Shown: positions 1 to 5,386 of the stretch, one piece after another | Layout: every line of letters starts with the position of its first letter | How positions within the stretch are numbered: position 1 is the stretch's first letter | From: Pseudomonadota bacterium | GTDB lineage: Bacteria; Pseudomonadota; Gammaproteobacteria; Burkholderiales; Burkholderiaceae_E | DNA: 9,468 nt | Reading direction: 5' to 3' | NCBI GenBank assembly: GCA_023389175.1 | Contig: JAEWEW010000034.1 | Coordinates: 1 to 9,468 of the forward strand | Program-made: the position numbers and the translations under genes | Notes under the pieces: model-generated | What the model was told of the DNA's origin: nothing | Seen by the model: only the letters and a program-made list of their open reading frames with translations | The model's database searches: none

Positions 1-993
1 GGCCTGCCCTATGCCAGCCGCCGGCCGGGCGTCATGCACGCCTGCGGCCACGACGGCCACACCACCATGCTGCTCGGCGCCGCCCGGCGGCTCGCGCGGC
101 GACGCCGCTTCTCCGGAACCGTGCACCTGGTGTTCCAGCCGGCCGAGGAGGCCGGCAAGGACAGCGGCGCGCAGCGCATGATCGCGGACGGCCTCTTCGA
201 ACGCTTTCCCTGCGACGCGATCTTCGGCCTGCACAACCATCCGGGGGCGCCGGTCGGCACCTTCCTCTTCGGCAGCGGTCCCTTCATGTCTGCCTCGGAC
301 ACGGTGCATGTCCGCATCCTCGGCAAGGGCGGCCATGCCGCGCGACCGCACCTGGCCGTGGACCCGGTGCTGGTGGCCGGCAGCCTGGTCATGGCGCTGC
401 AGAGCGTGGTGTCGCGCAACATCGATCCCACGCAGACGGCCGTGGTGACCGTGGGCACGCTTCACGCCGGCCAGGCGACCAACGTGATACCGGAAGAAGC
501 ACGGCTCGGGCTCAGCGTGCGTTCCTTCAGCGAGACGGTGCGCCAGGCCCTGCGCGATCGGATCGTCACGCTCGTGACCCGCCATGCCGAGGGCTACGGA
601 GCGACGGCCGAGATCACCTGGGAGGAAGGCTACCCGGTGGTGGTCAACAGCCCCGCGGAGACCGAGTTCGCGCGACGCGTGGCGGTGGAGCTGGTGGGAC
701 CGGCGCGGGTGGTGTCACCGTTCGGGCCGGTGACCGGCAGCGAGGACTTCGCCTACTACCTGCAGCAGCGCCCGGGCTGCTTCCTGCGGCTTGGCAACGG
801 AATGGACTCGCCGATGCTGCACAACGCGCGCTACGACTTCGCCGACGGCAACCTGGAGGTCGGCGCGGCGTACTGGGAACGCCTGGTAGAAACCTGGCTT
901 GGCGAGGGGCCCGCCGCGGCCAAGGGGTCTGCCGATACCCCGGCGGCGCCGGATCAGCGCCCGACGGACAGCGGGTCGCGCGGAGCGGCGTAG
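1..993 (+). CDS. M20D family amidohydrolase (hippurate/IAA-amino-acid hydrolase type), 5' end cut off
   Basis: This is a metal-dependent amidohydrolase of peptidase family M20D, which cleaves N-acyl amino acids such as hippurate or indole-acetyl-amino acids in the cytoplasm. Reading frame 1 is open from the first base to TAG at 991-993, giving 330 visible codons. The first visible ATG, at 34, lies inside the metal-binding motif HACGHDGH and is not a start; roughly 60-110 N-terminal residues are missing. Seen in order: HACGHDGH (nt 37-60, Cys and His metal ligands), FQPAEEAG (about nt 132-155, catalytic/metal Glu pair), GLHNHPGAP (about nt 226-252), the dimerisation-domain motif GKGGHAARPH, then GSEDFAYYLQ and LHNARYDF near the end, which carry the last conserved His. 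The final 25 or so residues after WLGEG are Ala/Pro/Gly-rich and unlike the family core. The last 40 bp overlap the convergent small gene. Family assignment is firm; the exact substrate cannot be read from sequence. Confidence 0.93.
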   Translation, partial: GLPYASRRPGVMHACGHDGHTTMLLGAARRLARRRRFSGTVHLVFQPAEEAGKDSGAQRMIADGLFERFPCDAIFGLHNHPGAPVGTFLFGSGPFMSASDTVHVRILGKGGHAARPHLAVDPVLVAGSLVMALQSVVSRNIDPTQTAVVTVGTLHAGQATNVIPEEARLGLSVRSFSETVRQALRDRIVTLVTRHAEGYGATAEITWEEGYPVVVNSPAETEFARRVAVELVGPARVVSPFGPVTGSEDFAYYLQQRPGCFLRLGNGMDSPMLHNARYDFADGNLEVGAAYWERLVETWLGEGPAAAKGSADTPAAPDQRPTDSGSRGAA

Positions 994-1166
994 CACGGCT
1001 GCGGCCGCGACTCCAGCCACTGCTGCACCACGAAGTCGAACGGCTTGTCCGCCCAGCCCATCGCCCTGCCGTAGGCGCAGATCTGCTCGTAGGCCGCCTG
1101 TGAGCCGACGAAAGCCCGCGGCAACACCGGGGTTCCGACGAGGCTCGAATCAACGGACTGCTGCAT
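954..1166 (-). CDS. small protein of unknown function (70 aa)
   Basis: I do not recognise a family. The 70-residue product begins MQQSVDSSLVGTP and ends DPLSVGR. It contains a central stretch that looks like a real folded helix pair (YEQICAYGRAMGWADKPFDF, then VVQQWLESRPQ), with balanced charge and aromatics instead of the Arg/Pro-rich composition of GC-rich shadow frames. No signal peptide or membrane segment is visible. The start is chosen because ATG at 1166 is preceded by GGGAG (complement of 1173-1177) at a 6-nt spacing. The frame stays open upstream to about 1604, but that extension is Arg/Gly/Pro-rich with no good ribosome site. The gene is convergent with the M20D gene and its last 40 bp overlap it. 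Reality as a gene is likely but not certain; function unknown. Confidence 0.66.
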   Translation of the reverse strand: MQQSVDSSLVGTPVLPRAFVGSQAAYEQICAYGRAMGWADKPFDFVVQQWLESRPQPCYAAPRDPLSVGR

Positions 1167-1172
1167 GGCTTG

Positions 1173-1177
1173 CTCCC
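1173..1177 (-). promoter_or_regulatory. ribosome binding site of the 70-aa gene
   Basis: On the minus strand GGGAG sits 6 nt before the ATG at 1166. This Shine-Dalgarno match decides the short start over the longer in-frame upstream extension. Confidence 0.6.
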
Positions 1178-1191
1178 GAAGAACGCCGACC

Positions 1192-1215
1192 CCTCCGGCA
1201 TTTCGGCGCCGGAGG
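1192..1215 (-). promoter_or_regulatory. 8-bp perfect hairpin upstream of the 70-aa gene
   Basis: CCTCCGGC at 1192-1199 and GCCGGAGG at 1208-1215 are exact inverted repeats around an 8-nt loop. The element lies 25 nt upstream of the minus-strand ATG at 1166 and could form in that gene's leader. It has no following T run, so it is not an intrinsic terminator. In DNA this GC-rich an 8-bp palindrome can occur by chance, so a regulatory role is only possible. Confidence 0.3.
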
Positions 1216-1440
1216 TACCGTCCAGCCACTCTAGCGCGACGCTCGTCGGCGGGATGTGCGCTTTCTCCGGTTCCGGTCATGTCGCAGCGCACCTGCGCCG
1301 CGGCCGCCGCAGCCGGCCTGGACGTGGGTAGGTCGCAAGCCGCATGCCCGCGGTTTGTCTCGAATTGGCAACAACCCGGGGCCTGATGCGGCCTCCAGGC
1401 CACGCGGCCCGCCGGACCTCGGGCGCCAGCCACCGGGCGT
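1216..1440. other. intergenic stretch with no gene seen
   Basis: Neither strand holds a convincing coding region here. The open frames are Arg/Pro-rich with no family resemblance and no good ribosome sites. A less GC-rich patch at about 1352-1376 contains TTGTCT and TTGGCA, either of which could be a -35 element, but no matching -10 sequence follows on the plus strand at 16-18 bp. Promoters for the 70-aa gene (minus) and for the RNA element downstream (plus) should lie in or near this stretch but could not be pinned down. Confidence 0.5.
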
Positions 1441-1480
1441 CGCGACCAGGTTGGCCCAGGGTGGGCCACGCAGGAGGATT

Positions 1481-1523
1481 GAGATCGGATCGGCGTTGCA
1501 AGGGCTGGAGTCGATCCGATCTC
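1481..1523. repeat. 12-bp perfect inverted repeat, arms separated by 19 bp
   Basis: GAGATCGGATCG at 1481-1492 is exactly reverse-complementary to CGATCCGATCTC at 1512-1523. In RNA the stem extends inward with G1493-U1511 and C1494-G1510, leaving a 15-nt loop. The arms are only 58% G+C, lower than the surrounding DNA, so a 12-bp match by chance is unlikely. No T run follows it directly, so it is separate from the terminator 17 nt downstream. Confidence 0.85.
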
Positions 1524-1540
1524 CCAAGTTTCGTTCAGGA

Positions 1541-1567
1541 GGGCCGCGCCGCGCGGCCCTTTTTTTT
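1541..1567 (+). terminator. intrinsic (Rho-independent) terminator
   Basis: GGGCCGCG (1541-1548) pairs perfectly with CGCGGCCC (1552-1559) around a CCG loop, followed at once by eight T residues (1560-1567). This works on the plus strand only; on the minus strand the T tract becomes an A tract ahead of the stem. The nearest plus-strand protein gene upstream ends at 993, about 550 bp away, and the next begins at 1699, 131 bp downstream. Confidence 0.92.
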
Positions 1568-1698
1568 GCCCGGTGGGACCAGGCAGAAGCGGCAGCATCT
1601 TCACGGGCGCGGCATCATTGAGGCGATGCAGTACGGGCCCGAGTCGTGCTTATGGCCCGCGCGCCACGTCGCGCCTCGCGCGACTCCGGAGACCAGCG

Positions 1699-2895
1699 AT
1701 GCCCCTGCCGCCCTACCCCACCGAGCTCGATACGCTGCCGGCTGCGGCAGCGTCGCAGTCGGAGCCTTCCGGCCTGCTGGGCAATACCGCCCTGCGGGTC
1801 TCCATCGTCGGCACCTTCGTGATCCTCATCGTTGCGGCCCTCTTCCTCGCCAAGGAAGTCCTGCTGCCGATCGCACTCGCGATCATGGTCACGCTGACCC
1901 TCAGCCCGGTGGTCCGTCTGCTCGCCCGCCACCACGTGCCCGAATGGGCGTCCTCGCTCGCCATCATGGTCGCGCTGGTGGGCGGCGTCGCAGCCGGCGC
2001 CTACTACCTGAGCGGCCCGGTCAGCGGATGGATCGACGGCGCCCCGCAGACCGGCCAGCAGTTGCGCGAGAAGCTCGCCTCGATGCGCAAGCCGGTGGAA
2101 GCCGCCGTCAGCGCATCCAAGCAGGTGGAGGAGATCACCTCGGGCAGCGAAGATCCGACAGTCCAGAAGGTGGTGGTACAGCAGCCCGGCCTGGTCCAGC
2201 GTGCTGCGGGCAGTGCCGTGTCGGTCGTCACCACCGGCGGCGTCACCATCGTGCTGATGTTCTTCCTGCTCGCCTCCGGCCGGATGTTCTACGAGAAGCT
2301 GGTGCGGGTGCTGCCGACCATGACCGAGAAGAAGCGCGCCATCCGGATACTGCACACGGTCGAGGAAGAGGTGTCCTATTACCTGCTCACCATCACCCTG
2401 ATCAACGCCGGCCTCGGCGCGGTGATCGGCGCGCTGATGTGGGCGCTCGGCATGCCGAATCCGCTGCTGTGGGGGGTGATGGCCGCGTTGCTCAACTACG
2501 TGCCCTATGTCGGGGCGCTGGTGGGACTGGTGGTGGTGAGCATCGTCGCCCTGGTGTCCTTCGATTCCCCCGGTGCCTCGCTGCTGGTGCCGGCCCTCTA
2601 CTTCGCCTGCACGACGATCGAGGGCCAGATCGTCACGCCGATGCTGCTTGGCAAGCGCTTCGAGATGAATCCGGTGGTGGTGTTCCTGACTATCGTCGTC
2701 TGGGGCTGGGTCTGGGGCGTCCCCGGCGCGCTCATGGCGGTGCCGCTCCTGGTGAGCCTGCGGGTGATGTGCGACCACTTCGAGAGTCTCGCGAGCATCG
2801 GCGAGTTCCTGGGCGGCCCGCGCGCGGAGCCTGCCGAGCCCGACGAAGCGACGGACAAGGGCGATCTCGCTGCGCAGGACCGGGGCAGTGCCTGA
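1699..2895 (+). CDS. AI-2E family transporter (PerM/TqsA/YhhT-like membrane protein)
   Basis: A 398-residue polytopic inner-membrane protein of the AI-2E transporter family (PF01594), whose members include an autoinducer-2 exporter and Na+/H+ or unassigned permeases. Hydrophobic segments are visible at about residues 36-70 (two passes), 84-104, 174-193, 227-250, 255-287, 294-305 and 325-352. Between the third and fourth lies the family's hydrophilic, partly helical region (about 105-170). Family hallmarks are NYVPYVGALVG (266-276), EGQIVTPMLLGKR (308-320) and WVWGVPGALMAVPL (337-350). The start ATG is supported by GGAG at 1688-1691, 7 nt upstream; the frame remains open further upstream but without family similarity. 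The C-terminal 25 residues are acidic and cytoplasmic-looking. Family is secure, but the transported substrate is not predictable, and quorum-signal export should not be assumed. Confidence 0.93.
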   Translation: MPLPPYPTELDTLPAAAASQSEPSGLLGNTALRVSIVGTFVILIVAALFLAKEVLLPIALAIMVTLTLSPVVRLLARHHVPEWASSLAIMVALVGGVAAGAYYLSGPVSGWIDGAPQTGQQLREKLASMRKPVEAAVSASKQVEEITSGSEDPTVQKVVVQQPGLVQRAAGSAVSVVTTGGVTIVLMFFLLASGRMFYEKLVRVLPTMTEKKRAIRILHTVEEEVSYYLLTITLINAGLGAVIGALMWALGMPNPLLWGVMAALLNYVPYVGALVGLVVVSIVALVSFDSPGASLLVPALYFACTTIEGQIVTPMLLGKRFEMNPVVVFLTIVVWGWVWGVPGALMAVPLLVSLRVMCDHFESLASIGEFLGGPRAEPAEPDEATDKGDLAAQDRGSA

Positions 2896-2913
2896 GCGGC
2901 CGGGAAGGATGGC

Positions 2914-2942
2914 TTGACCTCGCCGCGGGCGGCGGGCACATT
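2914..2942 (+). promoter_or_regulatory. possible sigma-70 promoter for trxC
   Basis: TTGACC (2914-2919, 5 of 6 matches to the -35 consensus) is followed after 17 bp by CACATT (2937-2942, 3 of 6 to the -10 consensus). A start near 2949 would give a leader of about 29 nt before the trxC ATG. The -10 match is weak, and read-through from the transporter gene is an alternative. Confidence 0.35.
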
Positions 2943-2977
2943 GCGATGACCGCCCTCGGGGTGTACTGATCCTTGCC

Positions 2978-3427
2978 ATGGAAATCAGCTGCCCGCATTG
3001 CTCCCAGCGCAACCGAGTTCCCGCGGAGCGTCTCGCCGACGGGCCGACCTGCGGCCGCTGCCGCCGTCCGCTGCTCGATGCCCCCATCGCGGCCGGCGCC
3101 GGGCTTCTCGCGGAGCTCCAGGGGCAGTCGCGGCTGCCGGTCCTGGTGGACTTCTGGGCGCCCTGGTGCGGCCCCTGCGTCGGCTTCGCGCCCACCTTCG
3201 CGGCCGCGGCAGGGCGTTACGCCGGTCAGGTGGTGTTCGTCAAGGTGGACACCGAGGCGGAGCCGGAGCTGGCCCAGCGCCATCGCATCCGCGCCATTCC
3301 CACGCTCGCTTGGTTCAGCGGCGGCCGCGAGGCCGGCCGGCTGAGCGGCGCCCTGCCGCCCGCCGAGCTGGATCGCGTGATCCGCCAGATCCTCGCCGTC
3401 GGCTCCGCCGGCCGTCCGGCCGCCTAG
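2978..3427 (+). CDS. trxC: thioredoxin 2 (zinc-finger thioredoxin)
   Basis: A 149-residue cytoplasmic disulfide reductase of the thioredoxin 2 type; Escherichia coli TrxC is 139 residues. The N-terminal zinc finger is visible as CPHC (Cys5, Cys8) and CGRC (Cys25, Cys28). The thioredoxin fold follows from about residue 40, with the active site WAPWCGPC (redox Cys64 and Cys67) and the cis-proline motif RAIPT. All four zinc ligands and both redox cysteines are present. The ATG at 2978 is chosen because the zinc finger begins four residues later; there is no strong Shine-Dalgarno sequence, which suggests modest translation or an AT-poor leader. The gene lies 82 bp after the transporter and 19 bp before the SirB2 gene. 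In enteric bacteria trxC is induced by OxyR under oxidative stress; no OxyR site could be recognised here. Confidence 0.95.
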   Translation: MEISCPHCSQRNRVPAERLADGPTCGRCRRPLLDAPIAAGAGLLAELQGQSRLPVLVDFWAPWCGPCVGFAPTFAAAAGRYAGQVVFVKVDTEAEPELAQRHRIRAIPTLAWFSGGREAGRLSGALPPAELDRVIRQILAVGSAGRPAA

Positions 3428-3446
3428 CGGGCGGCCCTTCCGCGCA

Positions 3447-3842
3447 GTGCCGGGCGCGAGCCTGCTCGACTACGCCCTGCTCAAGCAGGCCCACGTGGCC
3501 TGCGCAACGGCGACCGGCGTGCTCTTCGTGGTCCGCGGCGGGCTCATGCTGGCGCTGCCCGGGGCGCTGCGGGCGCCCTGGGCCCGCGTCCTTCCGCATG
3601 TGATCGACACGCTGCTGCTCGCGGCGGCGCTGGGGATGCTCTGGATCGCCCGCCTCAATCCCGCCGACGCGCCGTGGCTGCTCGCCAAGATCGCGGGGCT
3701 GGTGCTCTATGTCGGGCTGGGCACCGTCGCGCTCAAGCGGGGACGTACGCGAGCGGCGCGGCTCGTGGCCTGGATCCTCGCGCTGGTGGTCTTCGCCTAC
3801 ATCGTCGCGGTCGCGCTCACCAAGGATCCCTGGCCGTTGTGA
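3447..3842 (+). CDS. SirB2-family inner-membrane protein
   Basis: A 131-residue integral membrane protein resembling the SirB2 family (PF04247, named after a Salmonella invasion-gene regulator locus), whose biochemical function is not established. Four hydrophobic helices are visible at about residues 15-38, 50-68, 77-95 and 104-125. The family pattern of a Lys/His near the first helix (Lys13, His16), an Arg at its far end (Arg30), and a His-Val-Ile-Asp-Thr stretch opening helix 2 (from His51) is present. The start is GTG at 3447; no better ATG lies before the first helix, and no strong Shine-Dalgarno motif precedes it. Only 19 bp separate it from trxC, so co-transcription is likely. The product ends TKDPWPL, a polar tail after helix 4. 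Confidence 0.82.
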   Translation: MPGASLLDYALLKQAHVACATATGVLFVVRGGLMLALPGALRAPWARVLPHVIDTLLLAAALGMLWIARLNPADAPWLLAKIAGLVLYVGLGTVALKRGRTRAARLVAWILALVVFAYIVAVALTKDPWPL

Positions 3843-3849
3843 CCCTGCA

Positions 3850-3872
3850 CCGGCCGACCAGCGTTCGGCCGG
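3850..3872 (+). other. strong hairpin just after the SirB2 gene, no T run
   Basis: CCGGCCGA (3850-3857) pairs perfectly with TCGGCCGG (3865-3872) around a 7-nt loop, starting 7 bp after the SirB2 stop codon. The position fits a 3'-end structure, but no T tract follows, so it is not a canonical intrinsic terminator. It may stabilise the trxC-sirB2 message end or cause pausing. The protease gene starts 59 bp further on. Confidence 0.4.
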
Positions 3873-3931
3873 CCGCCGCCGGTCGTCACCGGGAGATTGG
3901 CCGTGGCCGCGGGTTGTCCGATTCTACGGCG

Positions 3932-5302
3932 ATGACCCCGCTCGCCTCGATCCGGCCTCACCTGGCCGCCCTAGCAACCGCGTTGGCGTTGGCATCCGCC
4001 ACCGCTTCGGCCGCCACGGCGGGATTGACGGGGGCGCCGTTGGACTATGCGGCGCTGGTGGAGCGCCAGGGCGCCGCAGTGGTGCACGTGAGCGTGCGGG
4101 AGAAGCTCGCCAGGCCCGAGGACAGCGCCATGTCGTCGACGCCGCCGGCGACCCAGCCGTCCAAGGCCTTCGGCTCCGGATTCATCGTGAGCCCGGACGG
4201 CTACATCCTCACCAACGCGCATGTCGTCCAGCACGGCACCCGCATCCGGGTGACCCTGAGGGACAAGCGCGAGCTTGCCGCCCGCATCGTCGGCGAGGAT
4301 GCGACCACCGACGTCGCGCTGCTGAAGGTCGAGGCAACCGACCTGCCCTCCGTCCGCATCGGCGATCCGGAGCGGGTGCGGGTCGGCGAGCCGGTCGCGG
4401 CGATCGGCTCGCCTTTCGGCTTCGAGCACAGCGTCACCGCGGGGATCGTCTCGGCCAAGTCGCGCAACGTCGACAACCTGCTCGTGCCGTTCATCCAGAC
4501 CGATGCGGCGATCAATCCGGGCAACTCCGGCGGGCCGCTCTTCAATGCGGCGGGCGAGGTGATCGGCGTCAACAGTCGCATCTGGACGCGCTCGGGCGGC
4601 TTCCAGGGGCTCTCCTTCGCAATCCCGATCGACCTGGCCATGCGGATCGCGGATGAGCTGCGCGACGGCAAGCCGATCGAGCGCGGCCACATCGGCGTGC
4701 ACACCCAGGCGGTCACGCCCGAGCTCGCGCGCGCCTTCGGGCTCGACCGTGCCCGCGGCGCGCTGCTGGTCGCGGTCGAGGCCGGCAGCCCGGCCAGCCG
4801 CTCAGGGCTCGTCGTTGGCGACATCGTGCTGCAGGCGGCCGGCCGGCCGATCGAGAGCGCGCTGGACTTGAAGCGGGTGATCGGCAGCCAGCCGCTCGAG
4901 TCGACGCTGCACCTGGACGTGCTGCGCGACGGCGAGCCCCTCACGGTTCCGGTGACCGTTGCCTCCGCGAAGAATCCGCCGGCGCCCTCCGAATCGATCT
5001 CGGTCTCGCTCAACGAGCGCATGACCTCCCTCGGCGTGGAGGTGCGCCAGTTGACCGCCCAGGAGCGCCAGCGGCGTGGTCTCGCCGAAGGCCTCTATGT
5101 GCAGTCCGTGGCGGCGATGTCGCCTGCGGTGCGCGCCGACCTCAAGGCCGGCGACCTGATCCTGCAGGTGGGCGGCCGGCCGGCGGGCGACGTCGCCGCC
5201 TTCCGTGAAGGCGTGGAGGCCGCGGGCGCGGCCGGCCTGCCGGTTCCGGTGCTCACCCTGCGCGGTGAGGAGCACCGGTTCGTCGCGCTGGAGATCGACT
5301 GA
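3932..5302 (+). CDS. periplasmic HtrA/DegQ-type serine protease with two PDZ domains
   Basis: A 456-residue trypsin-like protease of the HtrA (DegP/DegQ/MucD) family that degrades or refolds damaged envelope proteins. A signal peptide covers about residues 1-27, with a hydrophobic Ala/Leu stretch and a likely cut after ATASA. The protease domain (about 38-245) holds the complete triad: His97 in TNAHVV, Asp127 in TTDVALLK, Ser199 in GNSGGPLF. PDZ1 spans about 253-343 and PDZ2 about 372-455. The loop between the first strands (about 56-78) is short, more like DegQ/MucD than DegP. Two PDZ domains and a cleavable signal argue against DegS. The ATG at 3932 is preferred because the signal peptide starts there; upstream in-frame sequence overlaps the SirB2 gene and looks non-coding. 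No clear Shine-Dalgarno sequence. The gene ends 78 bp from the convergent cysI stop. Confidence 0.95.
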   Translation: MTPLASIRPHLAALATALALASATASAATAGLTGAPLDYAALVERQGAAVVHVSVREKLARPEDSAMSSTPPATQPSKAFGSGFIVSPDGYILTNAHVVQHGTRIRVTLRDKRELAARIVGEDATTDVALLKVEATDLPSVRIGDPERVRVGEPVAAIGSPFGFEHSVTAGIVSAKSRNVDNLLVPFIQTDAAINPGNSGGPLFNAAGEVIGVNSRIWTRSGGFQGLSFAIPIDLAMRIADELRDGKPIERGHIGVHTQAVTPELARAFGLDRARGALLVAVEAGSPASRSGLVVGDIVLQAAGRPIESALDLKRVIGSQPLESTLHLDVLRDGEPLTVPVTVASAKNPPAPSESISVSLNERMTSLGVEVRQLTAQERQRRGLAEGLYVQSVAAMSPAVRADLKAGDLILQVGGRPAGDVAAFREGVEAAGAAGLPVPVLTLRGEEHRFVALEID

Positions 5303-5347
5303 GCTTCGCCGGGACGCCCGGAGTCCCGCCAGGCGCCGCCGGGCCGC

Positions 5348-5373
5348 ACGCCGCTGCCTGACGCCGCTGCCTG
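5348..5373. repeat. 13-bp perfect tandem duplication
   Basis: ACGCCGCTGCCTG occurs twice without a gap (5348-5360 and 5361-5373) in the short convergent gap between the protease gene and cysI. It lies outside both coding regions. It looks like a simple replication-slippage duplication. Confidence 0.85.
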
Positions 5374-5386
5374 AGGCCTTTCAGGC
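5369..5386. other. stem-loop spanning the cysI stop codon
   Basis: GCCTGA (5369-5374) and TCAGGC (5381-5386) form a 6-bp stem around a 6-nt loop; the right arm contains the complement of the cysI TGA. A second small stem, CGGGAC (5310-5315) with GTCCCG (5323-5328), lies nearer the protease stop. Neither is followed by a T run on either strand, so how the two convergent transcripts end is not explained by intrinsic termination. Confidence 0.35.

Larger units (their letters stand above)
1452..1567 (+). ncRNA. candidate small RNA or attenuated leader (structure plus terminator, no ORF)
   Basis: Three consecutive hairpins lie on the plus strand in a gap that has no plausible protein gene. The first is TGGCCC (1452-1457) with GGGCCA (1463-1468) around a 5-nt loop. 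The second is a perfect 12-bp stem, 1481-1492 with 1512-1523, extendable to 14 bp with one G-U pair and a 15-nt loop. The third is an intrinsic terminator at 1541-1567. The 5' end is unknown. Unpaired GGA triplets occur at 1473-1475, 1476-1478, in the main loop at 1507-1509, and at 1538-1540, which recalls CsrA/RsmA-binding RNAs. I see no match to tmRNA, RNase P RNA, SRP RNA, 6S RNA or a riboswitch class I can recall. It could be a free-standing sRNA or a 5' leader of the transporter gene at 1699 with regulated termination. Confidence 0.42.

Noticed and set aside
1352..1383. A possible promoter for the candidate RNA based on TTGTCT/TTGGCA; also tested for a sigma-54 GG-N10-GC pattern.
   Set aside because: No acceptable -10 hexamer at 16-18 bp, and the GG/GC pair is not at the required spacing.
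1320..1570. Known RNAs: tRNA, tmRNA, RNase P RNA, SRP RNA, 6S RNA, common riboswitches.
   Set aside because: No T-arm motif, tmRNA 3' end, RNase P core, SRP tetraloop region or riboswitch core that I can recall is present; covariance searches were not possible.
1344..2969. A 541-codon plus-strand frame covering the intergenic gap and the transporter in another frame.
   Set aside because: It runs straight through the intrinsic terminator and shadows the transporter; Arg/Gly/Pro-rich with no family features.
1615..3195. A 526-codon minus-strand frame opposite the transporter and trxC genes.
   Set aside because: Composition is His/Gln/Arg/Asp-rich as expected for the complement of a hydrophobic membrane protein gene; no domain seen.
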